DNA of 64,000 bases, taken from contig NZ_JAJTSZ010000005.1 of the NCBI RefSeq assembly GCF_021440195.1, positions 490,466-554,465 on the forward strand, in the 5' to 3' direction. The translations under genes and the position numbers were made by a program. Every line of letters begins with the position of its first letter. The first letter of the stretch is position 1. The notes under the pieces were generated by a model. The model was not told the origin of the DNA and searched no databases. It saw nothing but the letters and a program-made list of their open reading frames with translations. This DNA comes from Dyadobacter sp. CY356. Lineage in GTDB: Bacteria; Bacteroidota; Bacteroidia; Cytophagales; Spirosomataceae. Shown here in pieces: positions 8,412 through 16,911 of this stretch.

Positions 8412-8758
8412 TTTGAAGATTTATTTTAGCCACGAATACACAACTGTTCACGAATTTGCTCATAGAATATTAGTGTTAATTCGTGTATTCGTGGCGCAGA
8501 ACAGATTAACGATATTCAAATATGGCAATTATATCATTTGAATTAATCAGCTAAACTAAATAAATCCTGACCCACTTCGGATTTCAATATTTTCTGTCGA
8601 CTTAGTACATTTAATCCAAATACAGAACCATTCATCCAACTAACCTTTGAGATTCTCAACAGGATTTAGCTACTTTGCGTATTGCTCTGAAAAAGAGAAA
8701 ATCAGGATTAAATAAATTGTTTTCCAATCCGGAAAATGAGTGTAGTAAAAAGCCACGA
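8412..8758. other. Divergent intergenic region with nested inverted repeat
   Basis: This 347-bp region lies between divergent genes. It holds an inverted repeat GCCACGAATACAC (8429-8441) / GTGTATTCGTGGC (8483-8495), with an inner pair CACGAATT (8450-8457) / AATTCGTG (8478-8485). No convincing gene is present. The last 84 bp form an in-frame TTG-initiated extension of the next gene that I regard as non-coding. Confidence 0.7.
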
Positions 8759-9733
8759 ATGACAACGATAGAAAATCTGCTGCAAACCCTGCAAACTGAA
8801 ATAGAACAAACTTCTTACGGAGAATCTCCTGCTGAACTTTACGAACCGATTCGTTACATCATGGCACTGGGCGGGAAACGCTTTCGCCCGCTTTTGACAT
8901 TATTATCCGCATCGCTATACACGGATGACTGGAAAAGTGCTTTGAAACCCGCCATAGCCGTTGAAGTTTTTCACAATTTCACTTTGATGCATGACGATAT
9001 TATGGATAAGGCTCCGCTTCGCCGGGGAAAACTTACCGTGCATGAAAAGTGGAATGCCAATACTGCAATACTTTCGGGTGATGTAATGCTGATCAGAGCT
9101 TATGACTTTTTGATCGATATAAAAAAAGAAGATCTGAGAAATGTGCTGGTACGTTTTAACCAGACAGCCGCGGAAGTTTGTGAAGGACAACAGCTCGATA
9201 TGAATTTCGAAACGCGCTGGGATGTTACAGAAGACGAGTATCTCAACATGATACGGCTCAAAACGTCCGTTCTGCTAGGCTTTGCGCTTGAATTAGGTGG
9301 AATCATTGGCGGCGCAGATTCAGAGGCAACAAAACTGCTATATGAAGCCGGCGAAAGTATGGGGATCGGTTTTCAGTTAAAAGACGATTTACTGGATGTT
9401 TACGGAGATCCGGAAAAGTTTGGAAAACTGGTGGGCGGAGATATCATTGCCAACAAGAAAACATTTTTACTTATTGAAGCTTTAACCAAAGCTGAGGGAA
9501 AAACAGGCGAAGCACTAAACAAATGGATTTCTGCTGAAACTTTTGACAAAGAAGAAAAAGTAGCCGCCGTGCGAGGAATATATGATACCTTGGGTATCCG
9601 CACGCTGACTGAACAAAAAATTACAGAATATTTTGACAAAGGAATTGATTGCCTGGAAAGGCTGTCTGTTGACGCTGAAAGGAAAAAAATATTACTGGGT
9701 TTTGTCCGTCAATTGGTTGAGCGGGAACAATAA
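8759..9733 (+). CDS. Polyprenyl diphosphate synthase (trans-prenyltransferase)
   Basis: The enzyme condenses isopentenyl diphosphate onto an allylic diphosphate to make a C15-C20 or longer isoprenoid precursor in the cytoplasm. The 324-residue protein has GGKRFRP, the first Asp-rich motif DDIMD (residues 79-83) followed by RRGKLTVH, and the second motif DDLLD (209-213) after GIGFQLK. The residue before DDIMD is the H of TLMHDD, with F at minus 4-5, typical of medium-chain synthases. Product length is uncertain. The ATG at 8759 gives the conventional N-terminus; an upstream TTG would add 28 basic residues without homology to the family. It works on the same C5 pool that IspH (30899) supplies. 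Confidence 0.9.
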   Translation: MTTIENLLQTLQTEIEQTSYGESPAELYEPIRYIMALGGKRFRPLLTLLSASLYTDDWKSALKPAIAVEVFHNFTLMHDDIMDKAPLRRGKLTVHEKWNANTAILSGDVMLIRAYDFLIDIKKEDLRNVLVRFNQTAAEVCEGQQLDMNFETRWDVTEDEYLNMIRLKTSVLLGFALELGGIIGGADSEATKLLYEAGESMGIGFQLKDDLLDVYGDPEKFGKLVGGDIIANKKTFLLIEALTKAEGKTGEALNKWISAETFDKEEKVAAVRGIYDTLGIRTLTEQKITEYFDKGIDCLERLSVDAERKKILLGFVRQLVEREQ

Positions 9734-9792
9734 CCTGTGGTTGATAAAGTTATTAACCACCAGATTTTACATTTAAATTATCAAAAGAAATT

Positions 9793-10413
9793 ATGTCAAT
9801 AACCCTCATATTAATAATTATAACTGCCGGTATCAGTTATTACGCATTTAATAATTCGCTTGTCATGGACAAACTGATTATGAATCCATACAGAGTTAGC
9901 AAACGAAATGAATATTACAGATTTATTACGTCAGGTTTCATCCATGCAGATTTTGGGCACCTCATTTTTAATATGCTTAGTTTATGGTTTGTAGGAGAAG
10001 GTATCGAAAGACTTTTTAACATGCTTTTTGGACCAAGCGGAACGGCTTACTATTTGTTTTTATACATTGTTGGTATAATCGTTTCAGATATTCCTACTTT
10101 TTTGAAACATAAGAATAATTCCAATTATAATTCACTCGGAGCTTCGGGAGGCGTTTCTGCGGTGCTTTTTGCAGCATTTCTGTATGCACCGTTAATGCAG
10201 GTTTGTCTTTATTTCTTTATCTGTATGCCCGGATTTATCTTCGGAATCCTCTTCCTGAGTTACTCGATTTATGAAGGACGCCGTGGCAGAAGTTATGTCA
10301 ACCACAGCGCCCACATCTATGGTGCTATTTTCGGATTGGTATTTATGGCCGTTGTTTATCCGGCAGCGGTACCCGGCTTTTTCCAGCAAATTGCAACCTG
10401 GCGGTTATTTTAA
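9793..10413 (+). CDS. Rhomboid-family intramembrane serine protease
   Basis: This 206-residue polytopic membrane protein cleaves transmembrane segments of other proteins. The nucleophile S118 lies in the GASGG motif (SLGASGGVSAV) and the partner H174 in NHSAHIYGAIFG. The early loop GFIHADFGHLIFNML is the conserved HxxxxHxxxN region. It has about six membrane segments, the minimal bacterial form, with no extra cytosolic domain. The start ATG at 9793 leads directly into TM1. Its 3' end overlaps the last 9 bp of the convergent psd gene. The substrate is unknown. Confidence 0.93.
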   Translation: MSITLILIIITAGISYYAFNNSLVMDKLIMNPYRVSKRNEYYRFITSGFIHADFGHLIFNMLSLWFVGEGIERLFNMLFGPSGTAYYLFLYIVGIIVSDIPTFLKHKNNSNYNSLGASGGVSAVLFAAFLYAPLMQVCLYFFICMPGFIFGILFLSYSIYEGRRGRSYVNHSAHIYGAIFGLVFMAVVYPAAVPGFFQQIATWRLF

Positions 10414-11064
10414 TTCAGCAAGCACTGTAATACTGCCAACCGTTTTATCCTGAAGGTTAACTTTTATTTCTGCATCGAGCGGTAAGAAAATATCAACACG
10501 GGAGCCGAATTTGATAAAACCCATTTCGGTTCCCTGTTCAACTTTATCACCTTCTTTTATATACCAGCGTATACGGCGCGCTGCTGCTCCTGCAATCTGA
10601 CGGAATAAAACTTCAACACCCGACGAAGTTTCTGTCACCACCGTAGTACGCTCATTTTCCGTACTTGATTTTGGATGCCACGCTACCAGATACAATCCCG
10701 GGTGATATCTGAAATACTTGATTATTCCACTCACCGGATTCCAGTTTACGTGCACATTGATCGGTGACATAAATATGCTGATCTGGCGTCGTGGGCCTTT
10801 AAAATATTCATTTTCTACTACTTCCTCAATCACAACCACTTTTCCGTCACAGGGAGCAATAATCTGGCTTTCACTTTTTGATACAACCCGTGTAGGTACG
10901 CGGAAGAATTGTACAATAAGAAAAAAAACAAATATACTGGCAATCAAAGCGATTCTCGGGATCCAATATCCTTCGGGAAGCAGCATATGTATGCCCACAT
11001 TAATCAGAATCAATACAATGGCGGCGATTGCCATGATCGTGTAACCTTCTTTATGAAGTTTCAT
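10405..11064 (-). CDS. psd: Phosphatidylserine decarboxylase (PSD-B/PSD-like)
   Basis: The enzyme converts phosphatidylserine to phosphatidylethanolamine at the inner membrane and matures by self-cleavage. The 219-residue protein has two membrane segments at the N-terminus (about 10-30 and 34-54), the core motif IIAPCDGKV, SPINVHVNW with the conserved histidine, and the cleavage site GS at 187-188 in IKFGSRVD, which generates the pyruvoyl prosthetic group. The length and GS (rather than LGST) place it with the short PSD-A type found in Bacteroidota. It converges with the rhomboid gene and overlaps it by 9 bp. Confidence 0.94.
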   Translation of the reverse strand: MKLHKEGYTIMAIAAIVLILINVGIHMLLPEGYWIPRIALIASIFVFFLIVQFFRVPTRVVSKSESQIIAPCDGKVVVIEEVVENEYFKGPRRQISIFMSPINVHVNWNPVSGIIKYFRYHPGLYLVAWHPKSSTENERTTVVTETSSGVEVLFRQIAGAAARRIRWYIKEGDKVEQGTEMGFIKFGSRVDIFLPLDAEIKVNLQDKTVGSITVLAELK

Positions 11065-11136
11065 GAAAGGGGAATTTCGTTTACTCTTTGTCTTTAAAAA
11101 TACAAATATCGTATAAATCTTGATTTTACACGTATC

Positions 11137-11182
11137 AAAAAGCCTTGCCGATCTAATTTAGAAAGGCAAGGCTTTTTGTTTT
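11137..11182 (-). terminator. Terminator of secA
   Basis: The arms AAAAAGCCTTGCC (11137-11149) and GGCAAGGCTTTTT (11165-11177) are perfect 13-bp complements. The A/T runs outside the stem would let it work in both directions. It lies 45 bp after the secA stop. Confidence 0.9.
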
Positions 11183-11221
11183 TAAGCTATATATTCTCTT
11201 CGTTAAGCCTGATGCGTATCA

Positions 11222-14200
11222 TTATTCAATAACAACACACTCACCATTTTTAACTTCCTGCTCAACTTTTTTGTATTTAACATCACGTAAAACACGTCCG
11301 TCGCGGTACTGAACTGATACTTTCTGATTACGGTCCGCGATTTTATCCACTTTGATTGGCTGAGCCTTGGTAGTAGATTCCATCTGACGTGCATATTCAT
11401 TTGGACCATCCAGGTCTGCATCAAAATCTTCTTCACGATTCGTTTGAAGCACAGGTGCCGGGGCAGGACGTCTCACAGTTTGCTGAACAGCCGTTGCCGG
11501 AGCAGCTTCTTCCTGTGGAATATCCGCCTTCATCAGGAAGGAAACCATATCGAAGTTAACTTTGCTAAGGAAGCGTTTGAAAAGCTCAACCGATTCGAAT
11601 TTGTAGATCAGCAAAGGATCTTTTTGTTCAAATACGGCATTCTGAACCGACTGTTTCAAATCATCCATTTCACGAAGATGCTCTTTCCATTCCTGATCGA
11701 TCAGCGAAAGAACAATCGCTTTTTCCATTTCATGGGTAATCTCATGGCCGCCGTTTGCAAGGGCTTTTTTAAGATTTACGACGATACCAGTCTGACGTAT
11801 TCCATCACTGAATGGAATCATAATTTCGGTGATCGTAGCACCACGCTCTGCATGTATCGATTGCAGAATTGGCAACGCTTTTTCTGAAATCTGATGATTT
11901 TTATCCTGATAATGTTTTTCGGCAGCTTCGTAAAGACGCTGTGTTTTTTCCTGAGGTTTCAGTGAAACATTGTCATTTTCGCTGAAAGGAAGTTCAATTC
12001 CTAACGTTGTGATTGTTGCCAGGTCAAGTTCTGAATACGTTCCTGCGTTGGCAACAACTTCTTCACAGACATCAAAAAGTGTATTGGCAATATCAACAGC
12101 CAGACGATCTCCGAACAATGCATTCCGGCGACGTGTATAAATGGCATCACGCTGATAGTTCATTACGTCATCATATTCAAGAAGACGTTTACGCATACCA
12201 AAGTTATTTTCCTCTACTTTTTTCTGAGCACGTTCGATTGATTTGGTGATCATGCTGCTCTGGATCACTTCACCTTCTTCCAGGCCCATTTTATCCATAA
12301 CCTTCGCCATACGGTCGGAACCGAAAAGACGCATCAGGTTATCTTCCAATGAAACAAAGAACTGAGAAGATCCGGTATCCCCCTGACGACCTGCGCGACC
12401 ACGAAGCTGTCTGTCTACACGGCGACTTTCATGACGTTCTGTACCAACAATCGCCAAACCACCTGCTGCTTTCGCTTCCGGCGTTAGCTTGATATCCGTA
12501 CCACGACCAGCCATGTTGGTAGCAATCGTTACAGTACCTGGTTTACCAGCTTCTGCAACAACTTCTGCTTCTTTCTGATGTTGTTTCGCGTTCAATACCT
12601 GATGTGGTATTTTGCGAAGCGTAAGCATACGACTGATGATTTCAGAGTTTTCAACCGAAGTAGTACCAACAAGTACCGGGCGACCAGCTTCCACAAGTTC
12701 TACAATCTCATCCGTAAGCGCATTGTATTTTTCACGAACCGAACGATAAACTTTATCTTCATGATCCTTACGGACCGCAGCTACATTGGTAGGAATTGAA
12801 ACTACGTCCAGTTTATAAATTTCCCAGAATTCACCTGCTTCCGTTTCAGCCGTACCCGTCATACCAGAAAGTTTGTGGTACATACGGAAATAGTTCTGAA
12901 GCGTTACCGTAGCGTAAGTCTGCGTCGCATCTTCAACGCGAACATTTTCTTTTGCTTCAATCGCCTGGTGAAGACCGTCAGAATAACGACGACCATCCAT
13001 GATACGACCAGTTTGCTCATCAACGATCTTAACTTTTTGATCCATGATCACATATTCCACGTCTTTTTCAAAAAGTGTATATGCTTTCAAAAGCTGATTG
13101 ACTGTATGGATACGAGCTGTTTTTACAGAATAATCACGAATTAACGCCTCTTTCTGAATAACACGTTCCTGCTCATTTAAAGACTGTTCTTTTTCGATTT
13201 TGTCCAGATCAACCGCAATATCCGGCAGGATAAAGAAATTGGTCTGCTCAGATTCACCGGTAAGGAAATCAATCCCTTTTTCGGTTAACTCGATGCTGTT
13301 ATGTCTTTCGTCAATCGTGAAATATAGAGGAGCATCAGCCTGAGGCATCAATTTCTGGTTTTCTGCCAGATAAATGGACTCAGATTCCTGCATCAATTGT
13401 TTGATACCAGACTCACTCAAATACTTAATCAACGGCTTGTATTTCGGCATACCACGATGGGCACGGAAAAGCGCAAGCGCGCCTTCTTTTTTGTCACCTG
13501 CGGCAATTTTTTTCTTTGCTTCATTCAGCAAATCCATTGCCAGTTTTTTCTGTGCTTCAACGATTCTGGAAACACGAGGTTTCAATTCAAGATATTCCTG
13601 TTCGTCACCACGTGGCACAGGACCACTGATAATCAAAGGCGTACGTGCATCATCAATCAAAACTGAATCGACCTCATCCACCATGGCGTAGTGATGTTTA
13701 CGCTGAACTAGCTCTTCAGTGGTGCGTGACATATTGTCACGCAGATAATCAAAACCGAATTCGTTGTTTGTTCCGTAGGTAAGATTTGCCTTGTATGCGT
13801 TACGGCGTTCGTTCGTATTCGGCTGGTGGCGGTCGATACAATCTACGCTCATGCCGTGGAATTCAAAAAGAGGGGCATTCCATTCCGCATCACGTTTTGC
13901 CAGGTAGTCATTCACCGTTACAATGTGAACGCCTAATCCTGCAAGCGCATTAAGAAACGCAGGCAACGTAGCCACAAGCGTTTTTCCTTCCCCCGTAGCC
14001 ATCTCGGAAATTTTTCCCTGATGCAAAACCACACCACCAATCAGCTGCACATCATAATGCTGCATATTCCACTTGATCGGCTGGCCAATCACATCCCAGG
14101 TACTGCTCCAAACAGCTTTATCACCATTGATCACAACGTTTTTCTTCTTCGTTGCTACTTCACGGTCAAAGTAAGATGCAGTCACTTCCAGACTTTCATT

Positions 14201-14566
14201 ATCCTTGAAACGGCGGGCAGTATCTTTAACAATCGCAAAAGCTTTTGGAAGAATATCCAGCAATACCACTTCAAGTTGTTTATTACGATCCAACTCAAGT
14301 GCATCGATTTTCTTGAAAATCGCCTCTTTGTTATCAACGTTTGGTTCAGCAGCCGCTTCCTCTCTTAAGGTTACGATCTGATCATCAATCGGTTTTAATT
14401 CAGAAGCAATATGTGCTTTCAGTCCTTCTGATTGCGCTCTAAGTTCATCGTTGGACAAGGAAGCAAGTTTCGCGTATTCTGCGTTGATCAGGCCGACGTA
14501 AGGAGTAAGTTCCTTTAAATCGCGCTCTGCTTTCGTGCCGAATAGCTTCGAAAATATTTTAAACAT
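11222..14566 (-). CDS. secA: Preprotein translocase ATPase SecA
   Basis: This is the motor that drives unfolded proteins through SecYEG. The 1114-residue protein carries Walker A in MATGEGKTLVATLPAFLNAL, the DEAD-like Walker B VDEVDSVLID, the NBD2 motifs TNMAGRGTDIKL and ERHESRRVDRQLRGRAGRQGD, and the helical scaffold near QEWKEHLREMDDLKQSV. It is longer than E. coli SecA (901) because of insertions around residues 340-480 and a long acidic/Pro-rich tail. The C-terminus ends in ECVVIE and lacks the zinc-binding cysteine motif that recruits SecB. This fits other Bacteroidota SecA proteins as I know them. It is monocistronic with a strong terminator. Confidence 0.98.
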   Translation of the reverse strand: MFKIFSKLFGTKAERDLKELTPYVGLINAEYAKLASLSNDELRAQSEGLKAHIASELKPIDDQIVTLREEAAAEPNVDNKEAIFKKIDALELDRNKQLEVVLLDILPKAFAIVKDTARRFKDNESLEVTASYFDREVATKKKNVVINGDKAVWSSTWDVIGQPIKWNMQHYDVQLIGGVVLHQGKISEMATGEGKTLVATLPAFLNALAGLGVHIVTVNDYLAKRDAEWNAPLFEFHGMSVDCIDRHQPNTNERRNAYKANLTYGTNNEFGFDYLRDNMSRTTEELVQRKHHYAMVDEVDSVLIDDARTPLIISGPVPRGDEQEYLELKPRVSRIVEAQKKLAMDLLNEAKKKIAAGDKKEGALALFRAHRGMPKYKPLIKYLSESGIKQLMQESESIYLAENQKLMPQADAPLYFTIDERHNSIELTEKGIDFLTGESEQTNFFILPDIAVDLDKIEKEQSLNEQERVIQKEALIRDYSVKTARIHTVNQLLKAYTLFEKDVEYVIMDQKVKIVDEQTGRIMDGRRYSDGLHQAIEAKENVRVEDATQTYATVTLQNYFRMYHKLSGMTGTAETEAGEFWEIYKLDVVSIPTNVAAVRKDHEDKVYRSVREKYNALTDEIVELVEAGRPVLVGTTSVENSEIISRMLTLRKIPHQVLNAKQHQKEAEVVAEAGKPGTVTIATNMAGRGTDIKLTPEAKAAGGLAIVGTERHESRRVDRQLRGRAGRQGDTGSSQFFVSLEDNLMRLFGSDRMAKVMDKMGLEEGEVIQSSMITKSIERAQKKVEENNFGMRKRLLEYDDVMNYQRDAIYTRRRNALFGDRLAVDIANTLFDVCEEVVANAGTYSELDLATITTLGIELPFSENDNVSLKPQEKTQRLYEAAEKHYQDKNHQISEKALPILQSIHAERGATITEIMIPFSDGIRQTGIVVNLKKALANGGHEITHEMEKAIVLSLIDQEWKEHLREMDDLKQSVQNAVFEQKDPLLIYKFESVELFKRFLSKVNFDMVSFLMKADIPQEEAAPATAVQQTVRRPAPAPVLQTNREEDFDADLDGPNEYARQMESTTKAQPIKVDKIADRNQKVSVQYRDGRVLRDVKYKKVEQEVKNGECVVIE

Positions 14567-14664
14567 GATAGTATAGGTATTGTGAATCGTTCAATTTTAT
14601 TAAAAAATATCAAGCCTGAATAGCCCAAAATGCCAGATTGTCAGCTATTCAAATCATTTTTCAA

Positions 14665-14889
14665 CTACAAATGTAATTTATTGCGCATAGTAATCAGCAA
14701 CATATTAGATAATCCTAAGGGTATTTTAATGTTTTTTCTGAATTCCTCAAACGATTTCATGCTAGCATTCTTCTGTTTACTATCATCTATCAAACGAAAC
14801 AAATCGCTGCTATCAGACACAAGTGTCCTGATTTTTGTTGAAAATATTTTGAAAAATCCCCCGATCGCTGACCGTTCTTTATTCCTCAT
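14665..14889 (-). CDS. Possible small protein of unknown function upstream of secA
   Basis: A 74-codon frame starts at an ATG (14889; a TTG start 9 bp upstream is also possible). It encodes a basic, soluble-looking peptide (SDLFRLIDDSKQKNAS, SFEEFRKN, PLGLSNMLLITMRN). It matches no family I recognise. Amino-acid composition is plausible and it is colinear with secA about 98 bp upstream. However, there is no promoter box with full consensus, and an overlapping plus-strand frame is equally long. It may be non-coding. Confidence 0.25.
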   Translation of the reverse strand: MRNKERSAIGGFFKIFSTKIRTLVSDSSDLFRLIDDSKQKNASMKSFEEFRKNIKIPLGLSNMLLITMRNKLHL

Positions 14890-14959
14890 CAAATACAACC
14901 ACTTTTCATTTCCTTAAACCATTCATATAGATTAATAACAACTACTATGTATCACCTAG

Positions 14960-14967
14960 TACCTTTG
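14960..14967 (+). promoter_or_regulatory. -7 box of the pspC-like gene
   Basis: TACCTTTG matches TAnnTTTG, 32 bp before the ATG. No clear -33 TTG is found at the usual distance. Confidence 0.5.
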
Positions 14968-14999
14968 AATCAACAATAACAAATAAAACGAACATAGCC

Positions 15000-15230
15000 A
15001 TGAACAATAATAGATTATTCCGCGACGTAAACAATAAAGTAATCAGTGGTGTAGCAGCAGGTATCGCCGAGTATTTACAAATAGATGTAGTAATTGTCAG
15101 AGTACTGTTTGTGATGAGTTTCTTTATTCCTTCACATTTCCCGGTATTCATTTTTTATATCGTGTTGTGGATTGCAATGCCTAAAAAAGTCAAAGCAATT
15201 GATCACTTTAACAATCCGGTCGCACATTAA
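15000..15230 (+). CDS. PspC-domain membrane protein
   Basis: This 76-residue protein is made almost entirely of one PspC domain: RLFRDVNNKVISGVAAGIAEYLQID, then VRVLFVMSFFI and FYIVLWIAMPKK. There is one long or two short membrane segments (about residues 30-60). PspC proteins sense or counter membrane stress in proteobacteria; in Bacteroidota small stand-alone PspC proteins are common and largely unstudied. It is a single-gene unit, ending 28 bp before a strong hairpin terminator. Confidence 0.9.
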   Translation: MNNNRLFRDVNNKVISGVAAGIAEYLQIDVVIVRVLFVMSFFIPSHFPVFIFYIVLWIAMPKKVKAIDHFNNPVAH

Positions 15231-15258
15231 GGCCTTCATCAATCTAACACCATGCAGG

Positions 15259-15297
15259 ACCGTCGGAATAAAACTATTCCGACGGTTTTTTGTTTTG
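15259..15297 (+). terminator. Terminator after pspC-like gene
   Basis: The arms ACCGTCGGAATA (15259-15270) and TATTCCGACGGT (15275-15286) are perfect complements around AAAC, followed by TTTTTGTTTTG. Confidence 0.92.
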
Positions 15298-15320
15298 TAT
15301 ATAATTCTTAATTTTACGAT

Positions 15321-15336
15321 AGTATGCCTGCATACT
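15321..15336. promoter_or_regulatory. Palindromic operator upstream of the thiolase gene
   Basis: AGTATGC-CT-GCATACT is a perfect 7+7 inverted repeat. The same motif occurs at 24562-24577 (perfect), and at 24511-24526 and 60855-60870 (one mismatch each). All lie upstream of beta-oxidation genes, so this is a probable binding site of the MarR regulator encoded at 60331-60795. Confidence 0.75.
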
Positions 15337-15380
15337 AATTTTCATTTTTGAATTTAGCTGATACATTAACCGATAAATCT

Positions 15381-16559
15381 ATGGATGCATACATTGTTGC
15401 CGGCTACCGCACTGCGGTTGGAAAAGCTACACGAGGTGGTTTTCGTTTTACCCGGCCAGACAATCTTGGTGCTGATGTCATTAAATATATTTTAGAAAAA
15501 ATACCTCAGCTTGATCCTGAAAGGGTTGACGATGTGATTGTCGGCAATGCAGTTCCGGAAGCGGAGCAAGGTATGCAGATGGGAAGATATGTAGCACTGT
15601 TATCTCTTCCAAAAAGCGTTTCCGGAATCACGATCAACCGCTATTGCGGTTCTGGTGTGGAGGCAATTGCTATGGCTTCTGCCAAAATTCATGCAGGCAT
15701 GGCCGATTGTATCATAGCGGGAGGTACAGAATCTATGTCACTCGTTCCGACCATGGGCTGGAAAACTGCTTTAAATTTCGAAATCGCCCAAAACCATCCG
15801 GATTATTATCTGAGCATGGGATTGACTGCGGAACAGGTTTCCAAAGACTTCAATATCAGTCGTGAAAAGCAGGACGAATTTTCATTTCAATCGCATCAAA
15901 AAGCGTTACGTGCTCAAAAGGAAGGTTGGTTTGATAGTGGAATTGTGCCTGTAAAAGTGCAGGAAACTTATTTTGATCCGATTTCAGGCAAGAAAAAAAT
16001 AAAAGAAACAATTGTTGATAAAGATGAAGGGCCACGTGCGGATACAACACTTGAAGCTTTGAATAAATTAAAACCGGTATTTGCCGCAGGCGGTTCGGTT
16101 ACAGCCGGAAATTCGTCCCAAACATCTGACGGTGCTGCTTTTGTTGTGGTAATGTCTGAAAAAATGATGAATGAACTGGGTCTGAAACCGATTGCGCGCA
16201 TGCTTTCCTATGCCACTGCCGGAGTTGATCCAAGGATTATGGGAATTGGGCCAGTGGCAGCTATACCAAAAGCATTGAAACAGGCAGGGTTGCAGCTGGC
16301 AGATATCGAGCAAATTGAATTAAATGAAGCTTTCGCCGCACAATCATTGGCGGTAATTCAGGAGCTTGGCATTAATCCGGAATTGGTCAATCCAAATGGT
16401 GGTGCCATTGCGCTGGGGCATGCCTTAGGTTCAACAGGGGCTCGTCTTTCAGTTCAGCTTTTTAACGAAATGGAGCGGAGAAACCAGAAATATGGTATGG
16501 TGACGGCTTGCGTTGGCGGCGGACAAGGTGTTGCAGGTATTTTTGAAAAATTAAATTAA
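15381..16559 (+). CDS. fadA: Acetyl-CoA acyltransferase (3-ketoacyl-CoA thiolase)
   Basis: This enzyme catalyses the last step of fatty-acid beta-oxidation, cleaving 3-ketoacyl-CoA with CoA to acetyl-CoA and a shortened acyl-CoA. The 392-residue protein has acylated Cys89 in NRYCGSGVEA, the NEAFAAQ motif, His347 in GHALGSTGAR and the base Cys377 in TACVGGGQG; all thiolase residues are present. The ATG at 15381 starts the conserved MDAYIVAGYRT; an earlier TTG would only add 11 residues. It lies 44 bp downstream of the AGTATGC palindrome, which it shares with the acyl-CoA dehydrogenase and the fadB-like locus. It is monocistronic and followed by a terminator. Confidence 0.94.
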   Translation: MDAYIVAGYRTAVGKATRGGFRFTRPDNLGADVIKYILEKIPQLDPERVDDVIVGNAVPEAEQGMQMGRYVALLSLPKSVSGITINRYCGSGVEAIAMASAKIHAGMADCIIAGGTESMSLVPTMGWKTALNFEIAQNHPDYYLSMGLTAEQVSKDFNISREKQDEFSFQSHQKALRAQKEGWFDSGIVPVKVQETYFDPISGKKKIKETIVDKDEGPRADTTLEALNKLKPVFAAGGSVTAGNSSQTSDGAAFVVVMSEKMMNELGLKPIARMLSYATAGVDPRIMGIGPVAAIPKALKQAGLQLADIEQIELNEAFAAQSLAVIQELGINPELVNPNGGAIALGHALGSTGARLSVQLFNEMERRNQKYGMVTACVGGGQGVAGIFEKLN

Positions 16560-16911
16560 GACCGTTTAATAAATTATAGTGACATACATTTTGTCATCAG
16601 GAAACTGTTCAGCTTTTCCTGATGACATTTTTTTGTCTGAAAACAGTGGAAAAGCCCTTCTGCTTCAATCACGTTTTGCATTGGCGAATACATCCATTCT
16701 TAAATTATTCGATTACTTTGCTCATAAATTTCACTTCAATAGAAAATATTCTTTTTGATTGATTTTAATGGTATTCGACGACAAACAGAATATTTTCTAT
16801 TTCTAAAATCATATAAAACCAATAAAATTTATAGTTGCCGAACCTTTCAAATATCGGTTATCACCAATCTTATACTTATTTTACGCACACCGAAATAATT
16901 CAACACCCCTA
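16560..16911. other. Intergenic region between thiolase and acyltransferase
   Basis: This 352-bp AT-rich region holds the thiolase terminator (16592-16634). The rest should carry the acyltransferase promoter, but I find no full TAnnTTTG box and no gene. Confidence 0.6.
16592..16634 (+). terminator. Terminator of the thiolase gene
   Basis: The arms TGTCATCAGGAAA (16592-16604) and TTTCCTGATGACA (16615-16627) are perfect 13-bp complements, followed by seven T residues. Confidence 0.92.

Larger units (their letters stand above)
14567..14999. other. Intergenic region between secA and pspC-like gene
   Basis: This 433-bp AT-rich region must contain the secA promoter (minus strand) and the pspC promoter (see 14960). 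One weak small reading frame on the minus strand (14665-14889) is listed separately. Nothing else stands out. Confidence 0.6.

Noticed and set aside
8675..8758. In-frame TTG extension of the prenyl synthase
   Set aside because: Adds 28 basic residues not found in the family; ATG at 8759 gives the standard N-terminus.
11444..14368. Several frames on the plus strand inside secA
   Set aside because: Shadows of the secA gene with no independent signals.
14630..14917. 95-codon plus-strand frame in the secA/pspC gap
   Set aside because: Rich in Phe/Leu/Asn with no promoter or family; overlaps an opposite frame that is only slightly better.
15348..15380. In-frame TTG extension of the thiolase
   Set aside because: The conserved N-terminus MDAYIVAGYRT starts at the ATG 15381; the earlier TTG lies close behind the operator.
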